A stretch of 64,000 nt of DNA from an uncultured Clostridium sp. (GTDB taxonomy: Bacteria > Bacillota > Clostridia > TANB77 > CAG-508). Every line of letters starts with the position of its first letter. The first letter of the stretch is position 1. The position numbers and the translations under genes are program-made. The notes under the pieces were generated by a model. The model saw only the letters and a program-made list of their open reading frames with translations. It was not told the DNA's origin and did no database searches. Below, one piece after another: positions 29,953-41,523 of the stretch. The stretch is taken from NCBI GenBank assembly GCA_947648495.1, contig CANSOA010000002.1, positions 62,001 through 126,000 of the forward strand, in the 5' to 3' direction.

Positions 29953-30458
29953 AAATCCACAAAAATAACCCTATAAAATTGGCATTTTAACCTTAAAAAC
30001 CTGCTTGGCATAAGGTGAGAAGTGGACACTTCTTCTTTAAGAATAGATACATTTTAACATAGTTACCTTGATTTGTCAAGCAAAAATTTCCAATTTTCTT
30101 AACTATTTTTTTCAAAAAAAGTCTACACTAAATAAAGGGTAGACTTTTCTTAATTTTATTATAGCATATTTATGGTGTTTTGTCAAGGTTATGCGCTAAA
30201 GAGCTCAAAAATAACAACAAAAAACTAGGAAAGAGTTATCTCTCTTCCCTAGAAACCAATCCTTGTTTCATCATAAACATGACCCCAAATTCATTATAAT
30301 AACTTGTAATGCAAAAATTCCCATAATAAACTGAATTATTCTTCTTACTCTTTACTATTTTTTAATGCTCCTTTTGATTATAAAATTAACGAAATTGCAT
30401 GTCGATTAAATCAACATGCAATTTCTAGCACACTTGTTAGTTTTCATAATATTAGTGA

Positions 30459-31235
30459 TTAAGGAACGTAAATTGTTATATAGCCTTCATCACCATTATA
30501 ATAACTATTACCATATTCAACAATAACCTCATCTGTATAAATAACATAAATAGACATGGTACATGCTAGAAAGTCATGGTTCCATAAAATGTTGTTTACC
30601 ACTTCTTCGCAGTGTAAAACTGCTTTTTTATTTGTGCTTGCATATGGTACACAAAAAACAATCTCTCCATCATACCAGAATTCTTCTTCCTCACCTTTTT
30701 CATCCCACAAGTCTGTGATAATGATTGGGGTCTTTTTTGGTTTAGTAATATTTAATTTACCAACCTTCTCATGAGGAAATGAACTTAAAAGTCCATACAA
30801 ATTCGTTTTCTTATTTTTAAATACCGCTTCAATCTCTTTTTTTTCTTGCTTTAAAAAAGGAGAAAGATTTTGTATGATATTCGATTTTTCATAACGAAAT
30901 GTCTCTTCCATTGAGCTTGAGCAATCTTGATATATTTTTCCAATCGGTCGAATCAATTTTTCTTTCAAGCAGACTGAATAAAAATCGCTTTCTGTTGTAT
31001 CTTCTAAGACATGATATAGCGAAGTACAAGAACACAGATTTCTGCAATTACAATCAACAAACTCTCCTTTTACATTCTCCCGTATATCTTTTCTATAGAC
31101 CGATAGTGCCCCCTCTTTGCAGACAGATGCATCTGTTTCAAATATGGATTTTTCTTGCTCCTCTCCTGCCATAACTGGCACTGTTACTGAGATTGCTAAT
31201 ATGGTAGCTATTGCTAACATAGTTAATTTTTTCAT
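30459..31235 (-). CDS. Secreted hypothetical protein with signal peptide
   Basis: MKKLTMLAIATILAISVTVPVMAGE. Confidence 0.6.
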   Translation of the reverse strand: MKKLTMLAIATILAISVTVPVMAGEEQEKSIFETDASVCKEGALSVYRKDIRENVKGEFVDCNCRNLCSCTSLYHVLEDTTESDFYSVCLKEKLIRPIGKIYQDCSSSMEETFRYEKSNIIQNLSPFLKQEKKEIEAVFKNKKTNLYGLLSSFPHEKVGKLNITKPKKTPIIITDLWDEKGEEEEFWYDGEIVFCVPYASTNKKAVLHCEEVVNNILWNHDFLACTMSIYVIYTDEVIVEYGNSYYNGDEGYITIYVP

Positions 31236-31635
31236 TCTTTCGTACTCCTTTCCAAAATAAATTTTTTATATATAAGTTCAAAATCAATATGTGTGCTAAA
31301 TATTGATTATTATTTTTGAAAAATGAAAGGTTTTTTCGTCTCTATCATGACTAACTTTTTTCGTCACTCATAGCAAACAATGTATTACATTATATTTTAA
31401 CATAAAATCCTAACTTTTGCAAGTTTTTTCCTAAAATCACTTGACTTTTTCCAAAATCTATATTAAAATAATGAAGCAATTTATGATATTGTTAAAAATA
31501 GTTTAATCTTCTCCCCGGTAGATTAATACGATTTTAACGAAAAATATCACAAATCATGAGAAATCTATAAAATTTTTTGTCTTAGCAACCTAAAATTTTT
31601 AGATTAAAATATTAAAATGGAGGATATATTTTACC

Positions 31636-32073
31636 ATGAACAATACTACTTATAGCCCAAAAAAAGGCGAAATTGAAAAAAAATGGTATGTAATTGATGC
31701 GGCAAATCGTCCTTTAGGTAGAACGGCAACCGAAGCTGCAAAATTACTACGCGGAAAACATAAACCAACTTTCACACCAAATGCGGATTGTGGAGATTAT
31801 GTTATTATTATAAATTGTAAAGAAGCTGTATTTACAGGTCGCAAATTAGATCAAAAAATCTATCGACATCATTCAGGATACATTGGTGGAATGAAAGAAA
31901 CAACCGCCCGTGTTATGATGGATAAAAAACCAGAAAGAGCTATGTATTTGGCAGTAAAAGGAATGTTACCTCATACAAAATTAGGTAAAAAACAACTTAC
32001 TCATGTACGAGTTTATGCAGGTAGCGAGCATGAAAATATAGCGCAAAAACCAGAAATTTGGGAGGTAAAATAA
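31636..32073 (+). CDS. rplM: 50S ribosomal protein L13
   Basis: [44 protein letters not shown]. Confidence 0.98.
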   Translation: MNNTTYSPKKGEIEKKWYVIDAANRPLGRTATEAAKLLRGKHKPTFTPNADCGDYVIIINCKEAVFTGRKLDQKIYRHHSGYIGGMKETTARVMMDKKPERAMYLAVKGMLPHTKLGKKQLTHVRVYAGSEHENIAQKPEIWEVK

Positions 32074-32074
32074 A

Positions 32075-32476
32075 ATGGCAAAAAAAGAAAATATTGTATT
32101 TTTAGGAACTGGTCGTAGAAAAAAATCAATTGCTCGTGTTAGATTAATGGCTGGAACTGGTAAAATCACAGTCAATGGAAAGGACTTAAGTGAATATTTT
32201 GGAACAGAAATTTTAAAAGTTATTGTAAATCAAGCATTTGCAGTGACTAATACAGCAGGAAAATATGACGTTGTTTGTACTGTAGCAGGTGGTGGATTTA
32301 CTGGTCAAGCAGGTGCCATAAGACACGGAATTGCAAGAGCTTTAGCAGAAGCTAATTCAGAATTACGTCCTACTTTAAAGCATAACGGCTTCTTAACAAG
32401 AGATCCTCGTATGAAGGAAAGAAAGAAATATGGATTAAAGAAAGCTAGAAAAGCTCCTCAATTTAGTAAGAGATAA
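32075..32476 (+). CDS. rpsI: 30S ribosomal protein S9
   Basis: [25 protein letters not shown]...[19 protein letters not shown]. Confidence 0.98.
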   Translation: MAKKENIVFLGTGRRKKSIARVRLMAGTGKITVNGKDLSEYFGTEILKVIVNQAFAVTNTAGKYDVVCTVAGGGFTGQAGAIRHGIARALAEANSELRPTLKHNGFLTRDPRMKERKKYGLKKARKAPQFSKR

Positions 32477-32647
32477 AAAAGAGCCCTTTGGGCAAATGGT
32501 CAAAACCCTATATACAAAGCGGTAATCTATTTCGATTACTGCTTTTTTATTATCTTTATAAAAGTCATTAAAAGCTGTCAAAAACTACTGCGTAATATAC
32601 ACACAATATACATACAATACACAAATTTAAAAAGACATTATATTTTA

Positions 32648-33328
32648 CTATAATATCTTTTTAGCAATGATAGAAAACTGATTTACCTTACAAAACGTCC
32701 CTCCTACTGTTTCTGGGTCAAACATAGGATTATCATAAATTTTTAAAACCTCATAATTCTTCTTATGAAAATAATCCATAAAAAAATCTTTTGTGTAACG
32801 ATTAAAATATGAACTACGTTTAGGATCCAATGGTTCTATTTCCATACTCTCTTTTGCTTGATTTTCCATTAATTCATGAGTATTAATAGCAATTAACCCT
32901 CCTATTTTTAACATATCATCAAATTTATCTAATACTTCAGTACATGTCTTATCATCAATATGATGAACTACAGCAAAACATATTATAGCCTCAAAACTAT
33001 CCACTTCAAAATTTAATTTTCTTACATCCATAACATGAAATTCTGCTTTTGGTGCTTTCTTCTTTGCTACTTCTATCATATTTTTTGACGCATCAATTCC
33101 TATTACATTAAATTTTTTATTGACCTGTTCTGTTAAAAATTTAGAATAAGTTCCTATTGCTGTTCCTACATCTAATATGTTAGAACCTTCTTTAATATTA
33201 GATGTAATGTAATCTATTTCTCTTTGAAATTGCAACTCTTTCATGTCTTTCAATTCATAGTATTCCATATACTCTTTCACAATATTGTCATAATTTTCAA
33301 CTGTTATATCCATTTTATCTTTCATCAT
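32648..33328 (-). CDS. SAM-dependent methyltransferase
   Basis: ILDVGTAIGTYSKFL...AIICFAVVHHIDD. Confidence 0.85.
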   Translation of the reverse strand: MMKDKMDITVENYDNIVKEYMEYYELKDMKELQFQREIDYITSNIKEGSNILDVGTAIGTYSKFLTEQVNKKFNVIGIDASKNMIEVAKKKAPKAEFHVMDVRKLNFEVDSFEAIICFAVVHHIDDKTCTEVLDKFDDMLKIGGLIAINTHELMENQAKESMEIEPLDPKRSSYFNRYTKDFFMDYFHKKNYEVLKIYDNPMFDPETVGGTFCKVNQFSIIAKKIL

Positions 33329-33496
33329 ATTTTTTCCTTTCTTGCCATTATAAGTAATTATACCACAAACACTCAATCTTAACAAGTACAATTTTTTGTA
33401 CTTAGGATAAACAATTAATTTCTATAATTTTCTCAAAAACCTTGAAAAAAAATTACATTTGTTATATAGTAAAATTATAAATTTTTGAGGTGAATT

Positions 33497-35722
33497 ATGG
33501 AAAAAAATAAAATAGAAAACCACTACAAATTAAATTTCAAATGGATTTTTACCATTTTTATTATCATTTTAATGCTATCTTTTTTTTATGTTAGATATGT
33601 AAAAAGGCTAACTTACAAAAATATCTATCACACTATCACAGAACTGAGTGAGCAAACTGCAACCCAATTAAATCTCGCCATTAACGACCAAAAAAGATTT
33701 CTTGAAATCATGGTAGATTCCATAAACAGTGGATTTTTTAAAACTACAGATGAAATTTTTAATCGATTCAAAGGTGATTTAGAAAATTATAATTTCACAA
33801 GACTTGTCATTTTAGACGAAAATGGAAATGGTACAACCAGTGATGGACATTTGGTAGAAAATTACACCAATATTGAGGAATTTTTTCAACAAGATACAGT
33901 ATACTTATCAGAAAACCGCCCAAGCACTGTTTCTAACAATCAAGTTAATATTTACTCAAAAACATTCTTCTTCAATGGGAAAAAAATGGTGTTATTTGCC
34001 ACCATTAACACAGAAGATTACAAAGAAATTCTATTAAGACGTTTATTCAACGGTGAAGGCGGCACCTACTTAATCAACAATAATGGCTCTGTTCTAATCG
34101 ATTCTTTTGGCGTAATCAAAGAAAATAATGTAAATTTATATGGATTTTTAACTAACAAACATGAAATTACTACTGAAAATGATTTAACTAAAATCCATAC
34201 AATGGCTGAAAACATAAAAAAACAACAAGTTGGAACTTTGGATATAAAGCTTGACAACAATATCTATTTTCTACATTACGAAAAAGTCAATGTCAATGAT
34301 TGGTATGTCGTAACAGTCGCCCCAAACAGCACAATTGGAAAAGAACTTACCTTGTTTTTAACAATCTCACTAAGCCTTTGTATGTTCATCAACTTTATCA
34401 TTATTGCCATTTGTATTTATATTGACATTTCCAACCAAAAGAAAAACCGCAAACTATACAAAATTGCCTATATCGACCCTATCACCTTACTTGGCAATGA
34501 GTCCTATTTTAAAGAAAATGGCTTAATTTTCTTGCAAAATCAAACACCAAACAAATACCTTATCACTCTTGACATCAACAAATTTAAAGCTTTAAACAAT
34601 ATTTATGGTTATGAATTTTGCAATGAAATTTTAAAAACACTTGGGCAAAAATTAACCAATATTCTCCCTTCTGGACATATTACTTGCAGAATTTCAAATG
34701 ATATTTTTGGCAGTATTTTCAGCTACTCCAAAGATATTAGCAAACTTTTAAACAGAATTTTTAATGATATTTCTAATCTAACCATAAATAACACGATCAT
34801 TCCAATTAATTTGGCAATTGGTGTTTATAAAATTCATCCTCAGGATACGGATATCAACAAAATTTTAGACAAATCCTATATGGCTCGCGCAAAAATAAAG
34901 GGTCTATACGATGCGAATTATTATATCTTTGACGAAATTTTAGAAAATCAATTAATCGAAGAACAGCAAATCGAATCTTGTATGGAACAAGCTCTTAAAA
35001 ATAAAGAATTTGAGGTATTTTATCAACCAAAAGTCTCAGCCAATACCGAAAAAGTAACTGGAGCAGAAGCTCTCATTCGCTGGAATAAAGACGGAAAAAT
35101 GCTTTCACCCGGCAAATTTATTCCTCTTTTTGAAAAAAACAAATTCATTCTCAAATTGGATTTGTACATTTTCGAGCAAGTTTGCAAAGATTTATCTCAA
35201 TGGAAGAAAAATTACAATTTTGTGCCAACCGTTTCTGTCAATGTTTCAAAAGACCATTTTGTGAACGAAAATTTCATAGACGATTATGTGAAAATTACCA
35301 AAAAATATAATTTAAGCCCAAATACCATCGATTTAGAAATCACCGAAAGTGCTACCATTGACAAAAACATTGACATCTTAAAAATATTAAACAACATCAA
35401 ACAAAAAGGGTTTATTATTTCAATTGATGATTTCGGAACTGGCTATTCTTCCCTTAGCATGTTACAAAATATGCCGATTGATATTATAAAAATTGACAAA
35501 GTCTTTGTTGATCAAGCAGATTTAAACAGCAATAATAATATCCTAAATTATATCATGCTTCTTGCCAAACGTCTTAATGTAAAAACGATTGTAGAAGGCG
35601 TTGAAACTAAAGAACAAGTAAAATTTCTGCAAAACTTAAAATGCGATACTATTCAAGGTTTCTATTATTCAAAACCCATTTGCAAAAAAGAATTTGAAGA
35701 TTATTTTAATACTCATAAATAA
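33497..35722 (+). CDS. Sensor-GGDEF(degenerate)-EAL c-di-GMP phosphodiesterase-like protein
   Basis: EAL: TGAEALIRWN, EITES, DDFGTGYSSLSML; GGDEF position reads SNDIF. Confidence 0.9.
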   Translation: MEKNKIENHYKLNFKWIFTIFIIILMLSFFYVRYVKRLTYKNIYHTITELSEQTATQLNLAINDQKRFLEIMVDSINSGFFKTTDEIFNRFKGDLENYNFTRLVILDENGNGTTSDGHLVENYTNIEEFFQQDTVYLSENRPSTVSNNQVNIYSKTFFFNGKKMVLFATINTEDYKEILLRRLFNGEGGTYLINNNGSVLIDSFGVIKENNVNLYGFLTNKHEITTENDLTKIHTMAENIKKQQVGTLDIKLDNNIYFLHYEKVNVNDWYVVTVAPNSTIGKELTLFLTISLSLCMFINFIIIAICIYIDISNQKKNRKLYKIAYIDPITLLGNESYFKENGLIFLQNQTPNKYLITLDINKFKALNNIYGYEFCNEILKTLGQKLTNILPSGHITCRISNDIFGSIFSYSKDISKLLNRIFNDISNLTINNTIIPINLAIGVYKIHPQDTDINKILDKSYMARAKIKGLYDANYYIFDEILENQLIEEQQIESCMEQALKNKEFEVFYQPKVSANTEKVTGAEALIRWNKDGKMLSPGKFIPLFEKNKFILKLDLYIFEQVCKDLSQWKKNYNFVPTVSVNVSKDHFVNENFIDDYVKITKKYNLSPNTIDLEITESATIDKNIDILKILNNIKQKGFIISIDDFGTGYSSLSMLQNMPIDIIKIDKVFVDQADLNSNNNILNYIMLLAKRLNVKTIVEGVETKEQVKFLQNLKCDTIQGFYYSKPICKKEFEDYFNTHK

Positions 35723-35760
35723 AAAAAGATGTTAACTCTTTACTTTGTCAACACACTCTA

Positions 35761-35792
35761 AAAGCTCAGAAATATTAGAATTTCTGAGCTTT
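35761..35792. terminator. Hairpin AAAGCTCAGAAAT...ATTTCTGAGCTTT, convergent terminator
   Basis: Inverted repeat with T-rich flank between convergent genes. Confidence 0.75.
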
Positions 35793-35828
35793 CTTTATTC
35801 ATATTCAATCACATTATTTTTTACCTGC

Positions 35829-36374
35829 CTAAAACTGAAACAAATATTTTAGTAAAATATCATAAACTTCTGGTCTCGACACCAAAATATGTCTTTCTTC
35901 CATACTCTTTAATTCTTCAAAATCTACAAACTTCACAGCCTGTACTTCCTCTTTTTGAAAATGAATTGTCTTATCATCCAAACCAAATTCCCTTAAAATA
36001 AACAAATCATAAAACTGCCTTTCTATAAAATCTTCCCTAATTATCTGTTCTTTTCGGAAAGAATACATAAAACGAAAATCTTTTATTTCCGTTTTATATC
36101 CTAACATCACACAAACTTCTTCGTTAATTTCTCTGGCTGCCGCTGACAATGAATCTTGTCCTGCCGTTAGATGACCTGCTACAGAAATATCCCACATATT
36201 GGCATTTTTCTCTTTATTAGCTGATCTTTGTTGCAATAACACTTGATTTCTTTCATTGACAATCGCTACAATAATTGAGCGATGCCACAATCCTTTTTTA
36301 TGCACCTCTCCTCTTGTAGCAATTTCTCCTGTAGAAATTCCATTTTCATCTAACACATCAATATATTCTTCCAT
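35829..36374 (-). CDS. Nudix hydrolase (IPP isomerase-like)
   Basis: GLWHRSIIVAIVNERNQVLLQQRSANKEKNANMWDISVAGHLTAGQDSLSAAAREINEEV. Confidence 0.85.
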   Translation of the reverse strand: MEEYIDVLDENGISTGEIATRGEVHKKGLWHRSIIVAIVNERNQVLLQQRSANKEKNANMWDISVAGHLTAGQDSLSAAAREINEEVCVMLGYKTEIKDFRFMYSFRKEQIIREDFIERQFYDLFILREFGLDDKTIHFQKEEVQAVKFVDFEELKSMEERHILVSRPEVYDILLKYLFQF

Positions 36375-36396
36375 ATTTATTATCCCCCTTTTCTTT

Positions 36397-37306
36397 CTAA
36401 TTCATCCTAACTCCACCAATCAGCTCATTTACATCATCAACACCATTATTTTCCATATATTCTTCAATTTCTTGAATGACATTTAAACTCATTGCTGGAT
36501 GGATAAAATTCCCACAACCAATTGATACACACTTTGCTCCCGCAAGCATATATTCCACTGCATCTTCTCCAGTAACAATTCCTCCTAATCCCATAACTGG
36601 TATCTTAATTTTCTGTGCAATTTGGTAAACCATTCTTACACCAACTGGTTTAATCGCAGGTCCGAGATAGTCCACCTGTATTATTTGCTAAAATTGGCCT
36701 ACGTGTTTTGACATCAATTTTCATTGCCAACAACGTATTAATCGCTGAAACAGCATCTGCTCCCGCATCTTCAGCACCTTTGGCAGGAAGAGTAATGTCA
36801 GTAACATTTGGTGTTAATTTGACAATCAGTGGTTTATCTAAAACTTTTCTGACTGCATTAGTTGCCTCTTTTACGCCTTCATATGTTGTTCCAAAAGCCA
36901 TACAGCCTGCATGAACATTGGGACAAGATAAATTCAGTTCTACGCCATCAATATCCAATTTATTGGCAAATCGGCAAACTTCAACATATTCCTCTAATGT
37001 ACTTGCTCCCACATTTAAAATAATTGGTGTATCAAATTGTTTTAGCCAAGGCAAATCTTCTTCCGCAAAATGCTCAATTCCGGGATTTTCTAAACCAATT
37101 GCATTCATCATTCCGCTTGCTGTCTCACACACACGTGGCGTTTTATTGCCTGCTCGTGGCTTTAAAAATGTTCCTTTTGTAATAATAGCTCCTAATTTGT
37201 TTAAATCAATATATTCAGCCATTTCTCTTCCGTAACCAAAGGTTCCAGATGCAACTGTTACTGGATTTTTCATTTTGATTCCTGCAAAATCTATTTCTGT
37301 TTTCAT
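36397..37306 (-). CDS. pyrD: Dihydroorotate dehydrogenase (PyrD, type B), two ORFs joined by a +1 shift at CGG (36664-36662)
   Basis: ORF1 ...RRPILANNTGGLS + skip C + GPAIKPVGVRMVYQIAQ... Confidence 0.9.
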
Positions 37307-37389
37307 ATTTTTATTCCTTTCTGATTTTATTTTTCATTGTCTAGATGATGTAGCTCCTGTATAGATACATCATTCAGACACATATCTAA

Positions 37390-37418
37390 GCACAAGCGAT
37401 TGATAATCGCCCCTACAG
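37390..37418. repeat. REP-like repeat copy 3 (GCACAAGCGATTGATAATCGCCCCTAC)
   Basis: Palindromic GCGATT-GAT-AATCGC core. Confidence 0.7.
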
Positions 37419-37419
37419 T

Positions 37420-38196
37420 TTAAAATTCTACATCATTCACATTAAATACAGGACCATCTTTGCATACATGTTTGTATCCATCTGTATTTTTATTTTTTAC
37501 CGCACAACCTAAACAAATTCCAATTCCACAACCCATTCTTTCTTCTAAAGAAACCTGAGCTGGAATTTCATTTTCGATGGCAAAATCTTTTATCGCCTTT
37601 AACATTGGAAGTGGCCCACAAGCAAAAATACAATCTGGTTTTTGGCTTTCACAATCTTTTTTTAGGAAATCAATAGCAAACCCTTTTTCTTGGTAAGTTC
37701 CATCGTCAGTTGTTAATACAAGTTTATTGGAAACCTTTGAAAACTCGTCTTCTAGCACAACAAAATCTTTGCTTCGAAATCCTAAATAAGTTGTTACATT
37801 CGCATTTTGACTTGCTTGTCTAGCCAATTCATACAAAGGAAAAATTCCAATTCCTCCGCCAATAATAGCGATGTTTTTGTAATTTTCAAATTTGAAATCT
37901 CCTTTTCCTAACGGACCTATCACACTTATTTTATCACCAATTGACTTTTGGGCTAAAATTTGTGTTCCTTTTCCTTTGACTTGAAAAATAAATTCCAATT
38001 GATTTTTTTCTTTATCAATTTTGTAAATACTAATTGGTCTTCTCAAAAAAGGCTCGATATCGTCATTCACTCTGATTTCCAAAAATTGTCCCGGCAAAGC
38101 TACCTTTGCCATCTCTTCTGACAAAATCGCAAATTTAAAAATATTTTTTGTTAATTGTTCTTTTGTTACAATTTCGACTTGTTCAACAACTGACAT
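37420..38196 (-). CDS. pyrK: Dihydroorotate dehydrogenase electron transfer subunit
   Basis: IIGGGIGIFPLYELARQ; CGPLPMLKAIKDF; SLEERMGCGIGICLGCAVKNK. Confidence 0.92.
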   Translation of the reverse strand: MSVVEQVEIVTKEQLTKNIFKFAILSEEMAKVALPGQFLEIRVNDDIEPFLRRPISIYKIDKEKNQLEFIFQVKGKGTQILAQKSIGDKISVIGPLGKGDFKFENYKNIAIIGGGIGIFPLYELARQASQNANVTTYLGFRSKDFVVLEDEFSKVSNKLVLTTDDGTYQEKGFAIDFLKKDCESQKPDCIFACGPLPMLKAIKDFAIENEIPAQVSLEERMGCGIGICLGCAVKNKNTDGYKHVCKDGPVFNVNDVEF

Positions 38197-38306
38197 AATT
38201 TCCTCCTTAAATCTTATTTTATCTATTATATTATATTTGTGTCAATTAATCAAGAATTTTAGAAAAAAAGCCGTACTAAATAAATGTACGACTTTCTAAA
38301 AATAGC

Positions 38307-38570
38307 CTATATAACGCGCCAAGTTTTATTTTGCGTTTCTTTTATGAAAAAATGAATTAGTCTAATTTTACAAGACCCACTTATTTCATCAATCCAATTC
38401 AAAACATCTGCTTTTTCGATTTCTGCTTCAGCCCAAATTTCTTCGCTATCAATGGTTGAAACAACAGTAACTACTATCGCTTCCTGCGTTATTTCACCCA
38501 AAGCTTTAGCAATGTCATCCCGAAAATCAGTCGCTGGAATTTCTTTGATTTTATCAATTTTCATAATCAT
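38307..38570 (-). CDS. Hypothetical protein
   Basis: ORF starting near MIMKIDKIKEIPATDFRDD with RBS. Confidence 0.5.
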   Translation of the reverse strand: MIMKIDKIKEIPATDFRDDIAKALGEITQEAIVVTVVSTIDSEEIWAEAEIEKADVLNWIDEISGSCKIRLIHFFIKETQNKTWRVI

Positions 38571-38653
38571 TTCTCCTTTCCCAATGGGGGTTGTTAAAAT
38601 TAAAAGTTCTATTGTAAATATTATACAATATTTACATAAAATTGTCAAATATT

Positions 38654-39772
38654 CTACACAAATTCCTCAAATACTCGATTAGCAAAATCCAATCCCTTTT
38701 TTGTCAATCGAATCGCATCCAAATCCACCTCAAGCAAACCGTCTTGCTCCAATTTACTAATCTCAAATCGAAAATAAAATAGCGGATGCACCTGAAATTT
38801 CTGTTCAAATTCCGAAATTGAAACCCCTTCAATTTTCCTCAATCCTAGCATCATATACTCTTTTGCTTGTCCTTCAAAAGTTTGCTCTTCTTGAAGAATT
38901 TTATTTTTATTCGTATTTTGTATGTATTCTTCCAAATTTTCGCCATTTGAAAATCGTTTTTTATTTACATACGAATGTGCATTTAATCCAAAACCAATAT
39001 ATTCTTCCTGATTCCAACACCCCAAATTATGTCTCGATTCAAAGCCCTTTTTCGCAAAATTTGAAATTTCATAATGAAAATAACCATTTTTCTCCAAAAT
39101 TTTCTTCGTCTCCCAATACATCTGACGTTCCAAATCTTCCGAAATCATCTCTAATCGCTTCTCAAATACCAATTTTTCAAGCTCTGTTCCCTCTTCCAAA
39201 ATCAAAGAATAAAGCGAAATATGTTCTGGTTCCAAATTTATTATTTTTTGCAAACCTTCCTTTATATCTTCTAATGTTTGCGTCGGAAGCCCCAACATCA
39301 AATCCACATTAACATTCTTAAATCCAACCTCTCTCGCTTCCTGATAAACCTTTTCAAAATCCGTAAACACATGCACTCTTCCTAATAATTTAAGCAATCG
39401 ATTCTGCACTGCTTGTAAACCGATACTCAAACGATTAATTCCAATTTCTCGGTATTTTCTCAACTTTTCAACATTTACCGTTCTGGGATTTACTTCTATC
39501 GTAATTTCAGCATCTTTTTCTATTATAAATTTTTGCTGTATTTTTTCTAAAATTCTCGCCACATATTCTGCAGGCAAAACAGACGGCGTTCCTCCACCAA
39601 TATAAACCGTAGCAACGTTTTTTGAAATCTCACAAGCCTCAATTTCTCTTAAAATTGCCTGCAAATATCTTTGTTTTACCGTTTCATCACACATATCAAA
39701 TGAAATAAAATCGCAATACTTGCACTTTTTCTGACAAAACGGAAGATGAACATAAATTCCAAACTCCTGCAT
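38654..39772 (-). CDS. hemW: HemW-like radical SAM coproporphyrinogen III oxidase family
   Basis: GIYVHLPFCQKKCKYCDFISF; VYIGGGTPSVLP; GINRLSIGLQA. Confidence 0.9.
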   Translation of the reverse strand: MQEFGIYVHLPFCQKKCKYCDFISFDMCDETVKQRYLQAILREIEACEISKNVATVYIGGGTPSVLPAEYVARILEKIQQKFIIEKDAEITIEVNPRTVNVEKLRKYREIGINRLSIGLQAVQNRLLKLLGRVHVFTDFEKVYQEAREVGFKNVNVDLMLGLPTQTLEDIKEGLQKIINLEPEHISLYSLILEEGTELEKLVFEKRLEMISEDLERQMYWETKKILEKNGYFHYEISNFAKKGFESRHNLGCWNQEEYIGFGLNAHSYVNKKRFSNGENLEEYIQNTNKNKILQEEQTFEGQAKEYMMLGLRKIEGVSISEFEQKFQVHPLFYFRFEISKLEQDGLLEVDLDAIRLTKKGLDFANRVFEEFV

Positions 39773-39781
39773 CCTTTCCTC

Positions 39782-40640
39782 CTATCTCAATTCTTCTGCC
39801 CATTCATGAATTTTCTTCAAACGTCGATTCATTCCTGATTTTCCGAATTGGCGGTTCCATCAATTGACTCAAAGCTTGCAAACTCAGCTCTGGATTTTCT
39901 AATCTTAAAACTGCCACCTCTTTTAATTCTTTTGGCAATTTCTCAAATTTTCCCTTTGTTTTAATCAACTCAATATCTTCTATTTGGCGAATAGAAGCTT
40001 CAATTGTTTTATTCAAATTGGCTGTCTCACAATTCACTTTTCGATTCACTTGATTTTTCATTTGTTTCATGACACGAACCTCTTCAAACTTTAGAACTGC
40101 ACAATTTGCACCAATTAAAGCCAAAAATCTAGAAATCTCCTCCCCTTCCTTTAAATATAACTGATATTTTTCATTGATCATAATTTGTTTAAAATTTACT
40201 CCATATTCCTCACAAATTTGCGAAACAAACTTACCATTTTCTTCCTCCGAAAAAATCATTTCGAGATGATAATTTTTCTGCGGATTATTTACCGAGCCTG
40301 CCCCCAAAAACGCACCTTTTACAATATTTTTTCGTACATCTCCTTTAGCTTTTTTCCCCTCTTGGAGAATTTCCCATACATCTTTTTTCTGTATTTGAGC
40401 AACAAAACACTTACCCTTTCGCTCTGGCTCATAGGCGATGTCCAATTGAAACAACATCTTATAAAAACGCTCAATATTAAACTCATTCTCCGTAATAAAA
40501 TCAAAATTTTCTCTACTTTCAAGCATATTTCCACTCATAAAATAGCCAACAAGTTCAGCTAGCAAATTCTCTTTACAAAAATTTCCCATTTTGCTCAACT
40601 CTTTTTTTACATCTGCTGAAAACGACATATTTCCCTCCAT
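39782..40640 (-). CDS. whiA: WhiA-family DNA-binding protein, C-terminus restored by a +1 shift at CGG (39845-39843)
   Basis: 0-frame ends ...MEPPIRKIRNESTFEENS*; skipping C gives MEPPIGKSGMNRRLKKIHEWAEELR*, a canonical WhiA C-terminus. Confidence 0.9.
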
Positions 40641-41464
40641 TTTCCAACTATAATTCGTTCATTTCCACCAAAATCTCGCTTCGCATAAACCTCTTCAAAA
40701 CCTGCTTTTTCAAAAATCTCTACAACTTTTCTCCTTTGATTATAACCAATTTCAACCGCTAAAAAACCGCCATTTTTTAAATATTCTCTTGACTTTTCAG
40801 CTAAAATTCGGTAAAACACAAGCCCATCTTTTCCGCCATCTAAAGCAAGAATCGGCTCATTTTTCACCTCTTCGGATAAATTTTTTATCGTTTCTGTTTC
40901 AATATATGGCGGGTTTGACACAACCACATCAAATTTCCCCTCTATATTTTCAAACAAATTCGATACTCTAAATTCCAAATTTGACTCATGTTTTAACGCA
41001 TTTTTCTTCGCTACTTCTATCGCATTTTTACTAATATCACTTGCCATTATCTGAGCTTCTATATTCTTGTCAAGTGCAATTGCAATGGCACCACTTCCTG
41101 TACAAATATCTAAAATTCTAGGCTTTTGGCTCCTACTTCGACTAATTTTAATCACTTCTTCAACCAAAATTTCTGTATCTGGCTGTGGAATTAAGACATT
41201 TTCATCCACATAAAAATCCAGCCCATAAAAACTCTGATGATTTGTAATATATTGAACTGGTTTACCTTGTATCACTTTTTCAATATTTTCATAATATTTT
41301 TTCACATTTGTTTTCTGCATTTCTTGCCCATAATTAACAAGTAATTCTTCGTGTGATACTCCCAATTCATATTCTAGTAGTATTTGTGCTTTTAAAAATG
41401 CATCTTCTATTTCATACATATTTAATTTGAGTATTCCCTCTTTTAATACTTCTCTTACTTTCAT
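40607..41464 (-). CDS. prmC: Peptide chain release factor glutamine methyltransferase
   Basis: VLIPQPDTEILVEEV; ILDICTGSGAIAIAL; VVSNPPYIE. Confidence 0.93.
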   Translation of the reverse strand: MKVREVLKEGILKLNMYEIEDAFLKAQILLEYELGVSHEELLVNYGQEMQKTNVKKYYENIEKVIQGKPVQYITNHQSFYGLDFYVDENVLIPQPDTEILVEEVIKISRSRSQKPRILDICTGSGAIAIALDKNIEAQIMASDISKNAIEVAKKNALKHESNLEFRVSNLFENIEGKFDVVVSNPPYIETETIKNLSEEVKNEPILALDGGKDGLVFYRILAEKSREYLKNGGFLAVEIGYNQRRKVVEIFEKAGFEEVYAKRDFGGNERIIVGKWREICRFQQM

Positions 41465-41523
41465 GGTTTTATTGTAACATATTTTTCTGTACAATAAAAG
41501 GATAAATTATTATTTTTAAGCAA

